64,000 nt of DNA from Pseudomonas ovata (GTDB lineage Bacteria > Pseudomonadota > Gammaproteobacteria > Pseudomonadales > Pseudomonadaceae), in contig NZ_QFFU01000002.1 of assembly GCF_003131185.1 (NCBI RefSeq), positions 310,001 to 374,000 on the forward strand. The letters run 5' to 3'. Below the pieces are notes generated by a model that saw nothing but the letters and a program-made list of their open reading frames with translations, did no database searches and had not been told where the DNA came from. Both the position numbers and the translations under genes were made by a program. This document shows, one piece after another, positions 33,013-41,460 of this stretch. Numbering within the stretch: the first letter of the stretch is position 1; each line of letters starts with the position of its first letter.

Positions 33013-34785
33013 ATGGCAACCGAAAACAACGCTGAAACCCTGGCGCTTGGCGTAACCGACCCCTCCAAAAGTGAAGAAGCACGGCAGGACCGTCATCTTG
33101 AAGGCCGGATCGACTGGATCGTATTCGGCATTACCAGTCTCACGGCAATCGCGTTCATTTTCTGGGGGATCATCAGCCAGGCAAGCCTGGCGGCGAGTGC
33201 GTCTACCGCCCAATCCTGGGTCATCGTGCATTTCGGCTGGTTCTTTGTCCTGACATCGACCTTGTTCGTCGTCTTCGTGCTGTGGCTGGCGGCAAGCCGG
33301 TACGGCAGGGTTCCTTTGGGGCGCGATGGCGAAGAGCCCGAGTTCCGGACGATTTCCTGGGTGGCGATGATGTTCAGTGCCGGCATGGGCATCGGCCTGA
33401 TGTTCTTCGGGGTTGCCGAGCCGCTGTCTCACTACATGACGCCACCGCCCGGATCGGCCATCGGTCAATCGAACGAGGCGATGCAAGTGGCAATGGCGAC
33501 CACGCTCTTCCACTGGACCCTGCACCCCTGGGCAATGTACGCCATCGTCGGCCTGTCGATCGCTTACGGTACCTTTCGACGCGGACGTTCACAGCTGGTC
33601 TCCAACGCCTTCCGCCCCCTGATCGGCCATCATGCCAATGGGCCGTTGGGGCGCGCGATCGACATGATGGCCATTTTTGCCACATTGTTCGGCTCGGCCG
33701 CTTCGCTGGGGCTCGGGGCCCTGCAGATTGCAGGCGGTCTCGAATACAACGGCTGGATCGATCACCCCGGCAAGGCTTTCTACCTTGTCATTATCACGGT
33801 GTTGACCATTGCCTTCGTTGCCTCGGCGGTTTCCGGCATCGGCAAAGGCATCCAGTGGCTCTCCAACATCAATATGATTCTGGCGTTGATACTGGCCGTG
33901 TTTGTCTTTCTGGTCGGGCCAACACTGCTGATGTTGAACCTGTTGCCGACTTCGATCGGTATCTACATCAAACTGCTGCCGGAAATGATGGCGCGCACCA
34001 GTGCCAGTGGCGGGCCGCAGATGGACAGCTGGCTGGCCAGCTGGACCGTGTTCTACTGGGCCTGGTGGATTTCCTGGACGCCTTTTGTGGGCATGTTTAT
34101 CGCCCGCATCAGTCGTGGGCGCACCATCCGGCAATTTGTCAGTGGCGTGTTGCTGGTTCCGAGCCTGGTCAGCCTGATCTGGTTCACCCTTTTCGGTGGC
34201 GCCAGTATCGACGCGGTGCGCGAGGGCAGCCTGGTGCTGGTGGACGGTGTTGTCAACAGTAACCACGCGCTTTACGAACTCCTGAACAGCTATCCGTTGT
34301 CGTCGATAACCTCTGTGCTGGTCATGGTGCTGGTTGCTGTCTTTTTCGTCTCGGGGGCGGATGCGGCATCGCTGGTCATGGGCACGCTCTCGGAGCGCGG
34401 CACGACAGCGCCGTCACGGCGTACGGTGATTTTCTGGGGGGCGCTGACCGGCACTGTTGCCGCGATCATGCTGGTGATTGGCGACCCGGCAAACCCGGGC
34501 GCAGCCCTTACAGGCTTGCAGAACCTGACGATTGTCGTGTCATTGCCCTTTGTGGTCGTGATGGTCTTTCTCTGTCTGGCGCTGTACCGCGACCTGCGCA
34601 AGGACCCGATGATGCTGCGTCACCTGCGCGGCAGCGAACTGATCGAGAAAGCGGTGCTGTACGGTGCAGTGAAGCATGGTGAGGAGTTCTACATCGTTGT
34701 TCAGGAGAAGAAGGCTGCTGCCAAGGCTGGCGAGCCAGCCCCCTCGATGAACATCACAGTCATCGGTGACATTGACAATCAATAA
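33013..34785 (+). CDS. BCCT-family transporter (choline/betaine/carnitine type)
   Basis: A 590-aa, 12-span inner-membrane protein. MFSAGMGIGLMFFGVAEPLSHY is the glycine-rich helix 3 signature with the sodium/substrate residues of BetP/BetT, and FYWAWWISWTPFVGMFIARISRGRT is the tryptophan-rich BCCT helix 8 region. The C-terminal ~60 residues form a soluble tail (from about 530), as in BetT proteins. ATG 33013 is used; a TTG immediately upstream is also in frame and the SD is poor. It is a single gene, likely importing a quaternary amine for nutrition or osmoprotection. Confidence 0.92.
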   Translation: MATENNAETLALGVTDPSKSEEARQDRHLEGRIDWIVFGITSLTAIAFIFWGIISQASLAASASTAQSWVIVHFGWFFVLTSTLFVVFVLWLAASRYGRVPLGRDGEEPEFRTISWVAMMFSAGMGIGLMFFGVAEPLSHYMTPPPGSAIGQSNEAMQVAMATTLFHWTLHPWAMYAIVGLSIAYGTFRRGRSQLVSNAFRPLIGHHANGPLGRAIDMMAIFATLFGSAASLGLGALQIAGGLEYNGWIDHPGKAFYLVIITVLTIAFVASAVSGIGKGIQWLSNINMILALILAVFVFLVGPTLLMLNLLPTSIGIYIKLLPEMMARTSASGGPQMDSWLASWTVFYWAWWISWTPFVGMFIARISRGRTIRQFVSGVLLVPSLVSLIWFTLFGGASIDAVREGSLVLVDGVVNSNHALYELLNSYPLSSITSVLVMVLVAVFFVSGADAASLVMGTLSERGTTAPSRRTVIFWGALTGTVAAIMLVIGDPANPGAALTGLQNLTIVVSLPFVVVMVFLCLALYRDLRKDPMMLRHLRGSELIEKAVLYGAVKHGEEFYIVVQEKKAAAKAGEPAPSMNITVIGDIDNQ

Positions 34786-34820
34786 GGCCCCCTGGCCGGC
34801 ATGAGCACGCCTGGGGGGCC
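34786..34820 (+). terminator. Terminator-like hairpin after the BCCT gene
   Basis: GGCCCCC at 34786 can pair with GGGGGCC at 34814; GC-rich but without a T-run, so it may work only weakly or with Rho. The converging binding-protein gene ends 45 bp further on. Confidence 0.3.
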
Positions 34821-34864
34821 CTGCCGGTCACTGACTGTTCCGGCTCCTGAATCAGGCAGGTTAA

Positions 34865-35956
34865 TCAGGTGCCTGCCTTGATCTTGGTCCAGGCCCGGGT
34901 CCTGGCCCGCTCCGCATCACGCGCCAGGGGCTTGAGGGTGTACAGCGTTTCCATGGCGGCCTCGGTCGGATACAGGTTGGGGTTGTTGCGGATTGAAGGG
35001 TCGACCTGCTCGGTGGCGTCCTTGTTCGGGTTCGGGTAGCCGACAAAATCGCTGATCGGTGCGATGACCTGGGGTTGCAACAGGTAGTTGATGAAGGTGT
35101 AGGCGTCCTGCGGGTTTCTGGCGCCCTTGGGGATGGCGAGCATGTCGAACCAGATCGGTGCCCCTTCCTTGGGCAGGCGCATGTCTACGTTGATGCCGTT
35201 CTTCGCTTCCCTGGCGCGGTTGGCGGCCTGGGAAAAGCTGCCGGAGTAACCGACGGCGACGCAGATGTCACCGTTGGCGATGTCGGCCATGTACTTGGAG
35301 GAGTGGAAGTAGGTGATGTAAGGGCGGATTTTCATCAACAGCGCTTCAGCCTTGACGTAGTCCTTGGGGTCGTTGCTGTTGGGGTCCAGGCCCAGGTGCT
35401 GCAATGCCAGTGGCAGAATTTCCGAGGGCGAATCGAGCAAGGCCACGCCGCACTGCTTGAGCTTGCTGATGTTCTCTTCCTTAAAGATCAGGTCCCAGCT
35501 GTCGACCGGCGCGTCGGTGCCCAACGCGGCTTTTATCTTGTCCGGGTTGAAGCCGATCAGGATAGTGCCGTACATGTAGGGCACGGCGAATTTGTTGCCC
35601 GGATCGTTGGCCTCGATCAGCTTCATCAGCTTGGGGTCGAGGTGGTTCCAGTTCGGCAGGCGGCTGCGGTCCAGCGGCTGGAACACGCCGGCTTCGATCT
35701 GCTTGGCCAGGAACACATTGGACGGCACCACCACGTCATACCCGGAATTGCCCGTGAGCAGCTTGGCCTCCAGCGCTTCGTTGGTGTCGAAGATGTCGTA
35801 CACCAGTTTGATGCCGGTGTTCTGCGCCTTGAAATCTTCCAGGGCCTTGGGGGTGATGTAGTCGAACCAGTTGTAGACCCGCAGGGTGTTCTCTTCGGCC
35901 TGCGCGACCGCGCCGATGACGGCGGTACAGAGGATGAGTGACTTGAGCATGTTCAT
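34865..35956 (-). CDS. Polyamine ABC transporter substrate-binding protein, PotF/SpuD-like
   Basis: 363 aa. The signal peptide MNMLKSLILCTAVIGAVAQA precedes EENTLRVYNWFDYITPKALEDF, the canonical PotF/SpuD start, with DVVVPSNVFLAKQIEAG and GYSGSFSQAANRA shaping the polyamine site. It would bind putrescine, spermidine or an acetylated polyamine in the periplasm. No permease or ATPase genes accompany it, so it must use a transporter encoded elsewhere. Its start overlaps the stop of the acetylpolyamine amidohydrolase gene as ATGA, which suggests that acetylated polyamines may be the ligand. Confidence 0.9.
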   Translation of the reverse strand: MNMLKSLILCTAVIGAVAQAEENTLRVYNWFDYITPKALEDFKAQNTGIKLVYDIFDTNEALEAKLLTGNSGYDVVVPSNVFLAKQIEAGVFQPLDRSRLPNWNHLDPKLMKLIEANDPGNKFAVPYMYGTILIGFNPDKIKAALGTDAPVDSWDLIFKEENISKLKQCGVALLDSPSEILPLALQHLGLDPNSNDPKDYVKAEALLMKIRPYITYFHSSKYMADIANGDICVAVGYSGSFSQAANRAREAKNGINVDMRLPKEGAPIWFDMLAIPKGARNPQDAYTFINYLLQPQVIAPISDFVGYPNPNKDATEQVDPSIRNNPNLYPTEAAMETLYTLKPLARDAERARTRAWTKIKAGT

Positions 35957-36987
35957 GGCGCTGCCCCTTCAAAACCTTCGAGAACGTTGACGGCATTGAT
36001 GCCGATTTCTTCCACGGCGTAACCGCCTTCCATCACGAACAGCGTGGGTTTGCCCAGGCGGGCAATGCGTGCGCCCATCGCCAGGTAGTCGGGGCTGTCG
36101 AGCTTGAACTTTGAGATCGGATCGTCCTTGAACGTGTCCACGCCCAGGGACACAACGACGATATCAGCATCGTAATAGTCGATTTCCATGCACGCCTGTT
36201 CCAGCGCTGCGCTCCAGGTCTCCCAGCCAGAGCCGGCCGGCAGCGGGTAGTTGAAGTTAAAGCCCACGCCTGCGTCTTCACCCAGTTCGTCGGCGTAGCC
36301 CAGGAAAAATGGAAACTCCGCCTCCGGGTGGCCGTGGATCGAGGCGAACAACACATCGCTGCGCGCATAGAAAATCGATTGTGTGCCGTTGCCGTGGTGG
36401 TAATCCACATCCAGAATCGCGACCTTTTTGTGGCCCATGTCCAGAAAGGCCTGGGCAGCAATGGCGGCGTTATTGAGGTAGCAATAACCGCCCATCAAGT
36501 CTTCGGCTGCATGGTGCCCCGGCGGACGGCACAGGGCGAAGGCACTGTGGGCGCCTTGCTGGATCGCTTGCTGGGCGCTGAGCGCGACCTGCGCTGCCGA
36601 GTAGGCGGCCTGCCAGGTGCCGGCGGTAATCGGTGCGCCGCCGTCAAAGCTGTAATAACCCAGTTGGCCGTGCAGGCTGGTGGGCAATACGCGGCGCAGG
36701 GTACGGGCGGGCCAGGTGAACGGCAGCAGGTCGCCGTCCTGGCCGAAGGCAGCCCAGCGCGCCCAGGCCCCCTGGAAGAATTCGAGGTAATCGCGGCTGT
36801 GGATGCGTTGCAGCGGTGCCAGGCCGAAGTCCTGCGGCGCCTGTACCGGGCCCAGTTGGCGGTCCTTGACCCGTTGCAATACATGGTCGGCGCGCGAGGG
36901 CATTTCAAAGCAGGGCATCAACTGCCCGTCCATCAGTTCACAGCGACCGTGGTGCAGGTGGTGATCATCGGAGTAGATCGTGAGCAT
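35953..36987 (-). CDS. Acetylpolyamine amidohydrolase (histone-deacetylase family)
   Basis: 344 aa from ATG 36987, the usual size of Pseudomonas AphA/AphB. Active-site features are CRPPGHHA with H158/H159 and DVDYHHGNG with D195/H197, positions equal to those in the Mycoplana enzyme, and the second Zn aspartate in the later VSLGVDTFKDDP. It removes acetyl groups from N-acetylputrescine, N-acetylcadaverine and acetylspermidine. It is transcribed first, with the SpuD-like gene overlapping its end. Together with the 1.8-6.3 kb module, the window holds two polyamine-use units. Confidence 0.92.
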   Translation of the reverse strand: MLTIYSDDHHLHHGRCELMDGQLMPCFEMPSRADHVLQRVKDRQLGPVQAPQDFGLAPLQRIHSRDYLEFFQGAWARWAAFGQDGDLLPFTWPARTLRRVLPTSLHGQLGYYSFDGGAPITAGTWQAAYSAAQVALSAQQAIQQGAHSAFALCRPPGHHAAEDLMGGYCYLNNAAIAAQAFLDMGHKKVAILDVDYHHGNGTQSIFYARSDVLFASIHGHPEAEFPFFLGYADELGEDAGVGFNFNYPLPAGSGWETWSAALEQACMEIDYYDADIVVVSLGVDTFKDDPISKFKLDSPDYLAMGARIARLGKPTLFVMEGGYAVEEIGINAVNVLEGFEGAAP

Positions 36988-37119
36988 TTGTTGTTCTCTG
37001 CAGGCGGTGTCGGTGCCTGCAGTCTTGCCGTGGGCGCGGTTTATGAGAATGGCAGGGGCGGCCAAAAGGGGATAAATATGGCCAGATTGTCTGTCCGCAA
37101 TTCGCCCTTCAATGGGGCG

Positions 37120-38112
37120 TCATGCACGAAACTGGCTCGGCGCCACGCCACTCCAGCGTACAAAGGCGTGGCGAAAGCTCGCGGTCTCGCTGAAGCCCAG
37201 GGCCTCGGCGATGCGGTAGACCGGCCAACGGTCCTGGACCAGCAGTTGCTTGGCGCGTTCGAAGCGAAGCTCGTCGAGCAGTTCCTGATAGCTACAGCCC
37301 AGGTCGTGCAAGTGCCGCCGCAGGGTGCGGGCCGAACAGTTCATCTGCCGGGCCAGCCCGTCCAGCCCGGGGGCGGCATGCAGTTGTGCCGCCAGCAACT
37401 GGCGTACCCGTCCCAGCCAGGTCTCGCGGCCGATGAACTCGGTGTTCTGTTTACGGCAGCGCTCAACCATGGCCTGGTGAGTCACCGTGTCAGCCAGCGG
37501 CAACGGCTGGGTGAGCCAGCGCTTGTCAAAGGCAAACGCATTGGCGGTTGCCTGAAATTGCAACGGGCAGTCGAAGCAGTCGGCGTAGCGCGCCTGGTAG
37601 TCCGGCGCGTCGTGCTCGAAACGCGCGCCCAGCAGGGGCAATGAATGGCCGAGCAGGTCGTCGCAGATGACTTTCAGCGACCCCAGGCACAGCTCGACAT
37701 TGAAAGCGGTGAGGGCCGGATTCTCGCGGTAGTCGCCCGCGGTAAACCAAATCCGTTCGCCATCTTCTTCCAGGCTCAGCTCGAACAGTGTTCCCAGCAG
37801 CGCCGGATAGCGCAGGGCCAGGCGTAAAGCGTCACCGAAAGTGGCACTGGTGAGCAGGGCATAGCCGAGCATGCCGTAGGACGAGACATGCATACGCTGT
37901 CCGACCACCAGGCCGATGTCACGCTGCAAGGCCACGGCATTGGTGCATACCTGCATCTCCTGATGCGTGGCAATGCGCGTGTCGGCACGGCTCAGGTCCG
38001 CCGCGCAGATGCCGCTGCCGTCCAGCAGCGCTTCGGCGGGCAAGCCTTGCGCCTTGAAGGTGCCGAGTATCAGCGAGACGGCATTGAGGGTGGTGAGGTG
38101 GGAATGCAGCAT
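37120..38112 (-). CDS. AraC-family regulator, OruR/ArgR-like with Arabinose_bd-type N-domain
   Basis: 330 aa from ATG 38112 with SD CAGGAGGT. The N-terminal 200 residues (NAVSLILGTFKAQGLPAEAL...) match the sensory domain of OruR-type Pseudomonas regulators. The C-terminus has two AraC helix-turn-helices: LDGLARQMNCSARTLRRHLHDLG and VYRIAEALGFSETASFRHAFVRWSG. Leftward and upstream of the acetylpolyamine genes by 132 bp, it is the natural candidate for their control, or for the citrate-type transporter behind it. Confidence 0.88.
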   Translation of the reverse strand: MLHSHLTTLNAVSLILGTFKAQGLPAEALLDGSGICAADLSRADTRIATHQEMQVCTNAVALQRDIGLVVGQRMHVSSYGMLGYALLTSATFGDALRLALRYPALLGTLFELSLEEDGERIWFTAGDYRENPALTAFNVELCLGSLKVICDDLLGHSLPLLGARFEHDAPDYQARYADCFDCPLQFQATANAFAFDKRWLTQPLPLADTVTHQAMVERCRKQNTEFIGRETWLGRVRQLLAAQLHAAPGLDGLARQMNCSARTLRRHLHDLGCSYQELLDELRFERAKQLLVQDRWPVYRIAEALGFSETASFRHAFVRWSGVAPSQFRA

Positions 38113-38204
38113 GGGGACCTCCTGCAGGCGATGGCTGCAAGAAGAGCAAGTTATGTGCCGGTCGGCTCGCCGCGCAGCCTTGGCGAGCCTGCCGTCCACA
38201 GGCT

Positions 38205-39566
38205 TCAGCCCACCGGCAGCTCACCGGTGACGATCGCGGTGACCAGGAAGATCCCGAACATGGGCAGCGACCATTTGAAAAACTCTTTCTGATATTCACC
38301 GAAGCTCATCTCGGTGCGGTTCATCAGCAGGAACAGCCAGGCCACTGTCGGACTGGCATAGCGCAGCGCCTGGCCCATGAATGACGCCACGCCGATTTCG
38401 GTCGGTGTGATGCCAAAGCTGTAGGCGATCGGCGCCACCACCGGCAGGATGCCGAAATAATAGGCGTCCACCGGTAGGGCGTAGCAGGCCAGCGCACCGA
38501 GGAAGGCGAAGATCAGGGCGGTATGACTGCCCATGGATTCCGGAATCAGGCTGGCCATGTGCACAGCCACCGCATCCGCCATGCCGCTGCCGTTGAAAAT
38601 CCCCAGGAAGCAGCCCGCCGCCAGAATGATCGAAGCCACGGCCACGGCATCGCCACCATTGGCGGTGATGCGCTCGCGCTGCTCCACGGCGCTGTAGTTG
38701 AGCGTCAGCGCCAATGCCGTGCCGAGCATGAACACGACCGCCCCGCTGGCCCATCCGGCGATCAGGATCACCAGCATGCCCAGGGTCAAGGCCAGGTTGA
38801 AAAGGAACAGCCTGGGCCGCTTGAACGCTTTGTCGTGGTCTTCGATGACCTTGACCATCCCGGCAATCTGCTGCGGCGTCACGATGACTTTCTCGCCAGC
38901 CACGTAGCCCAGGCGTTTGCGCTCCTTGACGCCCATGATGTAGGCCATGATGAACACGTAGATGAACGACACGCCCAGGATCGGCAGGATCGCCACGAAC
39001 AGGGTGTTGACCTCGATATTGAGCACCGCGGCGGCCCGCGCCAGTGGGCCGCCCCACGGCAGGCAGTTGCCCAGCCCGCAGGGCAATATGATCAGCATCG
39101 CCAGGTTGGAGAGTTTCATGCCCATCTGTTTGTACAACGGCAGGAAGGCGGTGGTGATGATCAATATGGTAGTGGTGCCATCGCCGTCCAGCGTCACCAC
39201 GGCGGACGTCAGGGCGGTGACCAGAATGATCTTCAGCGGGTCGCCGTTGGCCTTGCGGATCAGGTAGGTGCACAACGGATCGAACAGCCCGACGTTCATC
39301 ATCAGACTGAAATACAGCACCGCGAAGAGGATCATGACCGTCGGATTGACTGTACCCAGGGTTATTTTTCCGTCGGCGCCCCTGGAATAGAACAGGCCTT
39401 CCTTGATCCAGGTGATGATCGTGTCGAGCGGCACGCCGTTGAGCAGGCAGGCCAGGATCCCGACCGCCAGCGATACCACGATCAACCCGGTGAAGGGCGA
39501 GAGTTTCTGTTTGATCACCAGAAGCAGGAATGCCGCTATTAATACGTAGCCCAGAACTGTCAGCAT
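38205..39566 (-). CDS. CitMHS-family citrate/organic acid:cation transporter
   Basis: A 453-aa inner-membrane protein with about 12 spans. LTALTSAVVTLDGDGTTTILI and MLIILPCGLGNCLPWGGP are CitMHS motifs. Relatives carry metal-citrate or other di-/tricarboxylates with protons. It lies 81 bp downstream of the RraA-like gene and shares the strand with two enzyme genes led by a sigma-54 promoter, so its cargo is probably the substrate of that operon and not necessarily citrate. Confidence 0.9.
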   Translation of the reverse strand: MLTVLGYVLIAAFLLLVIKQKLSPFTGLIVVSLAVGILACLLNGVPLDTIITWIKEGLFYSRGADGKITLGTVNPTVMILFAVLYFSLMMNVGLFDPLCTYLIRKANGDPLKIILVTALTSAVVTLDGDGTTTILIITTAFLPLYKQMGMKLSNLAMLIILPCGLGNCLPWGGPLARAAAVLNIEVNTLFVAILPILGVSFIYVFIMAYIMGVKERKRLGYVAGEKVIVTPQQIAGMVKVIEDHDKAFKRPRLFLFNLALTLGMLVILIAGWASGAVVFMLGTALALTLNYSAVEQRERITANGGDAVAVASIILAAGCFLGIFNGSGMADAVAVHMASLIPESMGSHTALIFAFLGALACYALPVDAYYFGILPVVAPIAYSFGITPTEIGVASFMGQALRYASPTVAWLFLLMNRTEMSFGEYQKEFFKWSLPMFGIFLVTAIVTGELPVG

Positions 39567-39616
39567 CTGAACGTCTCCACCTATTATTTTTATTGAGAGG
39601 TACGGCGGTGATGCGC

Positions 39617-39642
39617 GGACCCGGCTTGTGCACCGGGCCCGG
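39617..39642 (-). other. Intercistronic RNA hairpin between RraA-like and CitMHS genes
   Basis: In the leftward RNA GGGCCCGG pairs with CCGGGUCC (8 bp with one G-U) over an 8-nt loop, just after the RraA-like stop. No T-run, so processing or differential expression within the operon is more likely than termination. Confidence 0.4.
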
Positions 39643-39647
39643 AGGGG

Positions 39648-40352
39648 TTACTGGCCTTGCAGCAGCTCGGTGACCCAGGCAGGCGCCAGTTCAGGCAGCG
39701 GTGCGCCGCTGTCGCGGCAGCGTACGTAGTGGTCGATCACCTCACGCCGCTGGGTTTCGTAGGCATTCTTTTTCTCCGAGGCCTCAAGCACTTCCAGCAA
39801 GCGTGCACGGGGCACCACCGTGACGCCGTCGTAGTCGCCGAACACCAGGTCACCGGCGGCCACTTCGACGCCTGCGCAGGTCACCGGGGTGTTGATCTTG
39901 CCAGGGCCTTGCTTGCCGGGGCTGCGCTGCATGAAGCCTTTGGCATAGATCGGGATGTCCAGCCCGGCCAGCGGCACCTTGTCGCGCACGTAGCCGTCGA
40001 TCACCATGCCGGCCAGGCCCACCGCTTGTGCCGCACCGGCCATCAAGTCGCCAATGTAGGCGCGGCCCGGGTAGCCCTTGCCGGCGACGACCAGCACATA
40101 GCCGGGCTGGCCCTGGTACACCGCCACATGGATGGGGAAGTTGTCGCCGTCTTCGGTGTCGACGGTGTACGCGGTGCCGAGCATGACCTTGCGTTCATCC
40201 AGCGGCATCAGGTCGGCGTCCATGGCGCCATTGCGAGCGATACCCAGTTTTGCCATGCCGTCGCACAATTGCGCCGGGCTCAGTTGGCGAAAACGATCAA
40301 GCAAGTCCTGGGGAATCAGGTCGGGCAGGGGCAGGTAGTGTTCAGTGTTCAT
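39648..40352 (-). CDS. RraA-like / HMG-CHA aldolase family protein
   Basis: A 234-aa protein of the RraA/4-hydroxy-4-methyl-2-oxoglutarate aldolase fold. LSPAQLCDGMAKLG, GNAHTVxxxxGDN-like AYTVDTEDGDNFPIH, GYPGRAYIGDLMAGAAQAVG, IDGYVRD and DLVFGDYDGVTVVPR are family landmarks; the last two carry the Arg/Asp metal-pyruvate site. Members cleave 4-hydroxy-2-oxo acids to pyruvate or decarboxylate oxaloacetate. The operon context with a CitMHS carrier and a 6-phosphogluconate-dehydrogenase-type enzyme suggests breakdown of a branched di- or tricarboxylic acid. Confidence 0.87.
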   Translation of the reverse strand: MNTEHYLPLPDLIPQDLLDRFRQLSPAQLCDGMAKLGIARNGAMDADLMPLDERKVMLGTAYTVDTEDGDNFPIHVAVYQGQPGYVLVVAGKGYPGRAYIGDLMAGAAQAVGLAGMVIDGYVRDKVPLAGLDIPIYAKGFMQRSPGKQGPGKINTPVTCAGVEVAAGDLVFGDYDGVTVVPRARLLEVLEASEKKNAYETQRREVIDHYVRCRDSGAPLPELAPAWVTELLQGQ

Positions 40353-40362
40353 GACGGTGTCC

Positions 40363-41244
40363 TCAGGAAAGTCGGGTCAGGTGCTGGATGGCGGTGCGGT
40401 AGTCCATGTCGCTGGCGTCAGGGCCGAGCAGGGTGGTCCAGTCGATGGCGGCCTGTTTTTCCAATTGGCCATGGCAGGCTCTGGACATTGAGGCGTCTAC
40501 GCCGGCACTTTCGAGGGTGGCCACCACGTCAGTCATCTCGGCGCTGCGGCGCCGGGCGTGGATCAGGGTCCGCGCGGTGAAGGTATTGGCCAGTTGCTCG
40601 ACGGTCTTGCCGTTGAGCGAGTCGCCCAGGGACTCGACCAGCGTGTCCAGGACGTGGAATTTTTCAGCGGCCTGAAAGGCCTCGATCAGCAATTGCGGCA
40701 GGCCTTTCATCACCACGCTTTTGAGCATCTTGATGGCCGAGGCCGCGCCGGCCGGCGCGGCCAGAACGCTCAGGCGCATGCCATAAGGGCTGAACGCCTG
40801 GTTGAAAGCCTGGGCGCCGTCGCCGGCCAGCAGCATTGGCACACGATGGTTATTGCCCGGTACGGTGCCCATCACCGCGATGTCACAGAAATCGACGCCT
40901 GCCGCTCTGGGCAATGCATCGATGGCCTGCTTGACGGTCGGGGCGGCCGAGTTCATGTCGGCGTAGGTCTGCCCGGCCTGCAGCAAGGGCAGGATGCGCT
41001 GCGCCAGACCCAGTGCGCTGCTGGCGCTGGTCAGGCACACCACGAAGCGGGCGTTGTGGCAGGCGGCTTCGAGCGAGTCGAAAACGGTGACGCGGGTCTG
41101 TTGGGCACGCTGGCGAATCAGGGGACCGCGCTGAGGGTCGCGGGCGTTGACATCAAAGGTGCCCATCTCCAGATCGCCCTGGGTATGCAGACCCTGCGCA
41201 AGGTGGAAGGCCGCCTCGCCGAACCCGATAAAGACGAGTTTCAT
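40363..41244 (-). CDS. NAD(P)-dependent hydroxyacid dehydrogenase-like protein (DUF1932)
   Basis: 293 aa. The N-terminus MKLVFIGFGEAAFHLAQGL is a Rossmann GxGxxA/G motif. The middle (AAPAGAASAIKMLKSVVMKG) holds the lysine region of the beta-hydroxyacid dehydrogenase superfamily, and the C-terminal ~80 residues fit DUF1932. It probably oxidises a hydroxy-acid with NAD(P)+. It is the first gene of the leftward operon; SD AAGGAAA precedes the ATG and a sigma-54 promoter lies 43 bp further up. Confidence 0.82.
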   Translation of the reverse strand: MKLVFIGFGEAAFHLAQGLHTQGDLEMGTFDVNARDPQRGPLIRQRAQQTRVTVFDSLEAACHNARFVVCLTSASSALGLAQRILPLLQAGQTYADMNSAAPTVKQAIDALPRAAGVDFCDIAVMGTVPGNNHRVPMLLAGDGAQAFNQAFSPYGMRLSVLAAPAGAASAIKMLKSVVMKGLPQLLIEAFQAAEKFHVLDTLVESLGDSLNGKTVEQLANTFTARTLIHARRRSAEMTDVVATLESAGVDASMSRACHGQLEKQAAIDWTTLLGPDASDMDYRTAIQHLTRLS

Positions 41245-41286
41245 CGATTGTTTCCTTTTATTTGTATTGTTGTTACCGATGAAATG

Positions 41287-41301
41287 GCAAAGGCTGTGCC
41301 A
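41287..41301 (-). promoter_or_regulatory. Sigma-54 promoter of the DUF1932-RraA-CitMHS operon
   Basis: Read leftward: TGGCACAGCCTTTGC, a full match to TGGCAC-N5-TTGC with GG and GC 10 nt apart. The start point would be near 41275, about 30 bp before the first gene. The divergent gene encodes a sigma-54 activator with the GAFTGA loop. Confidence 0.88.
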
Positions 41302-41460
41302 GCTTTCCTATAAAGAATTAATGCTATTAAAATCAATCGCTTAACTTTTTTATGAGTGCTTTTTCAGGCGCTAATGAAAGGACGTTTTATTTCAATAAAT
41401 TGCAAAAGCTTTCACCAGTGAATACCGTGCCGTCTTGTACCTTTTGATCAGGGACCTTCA

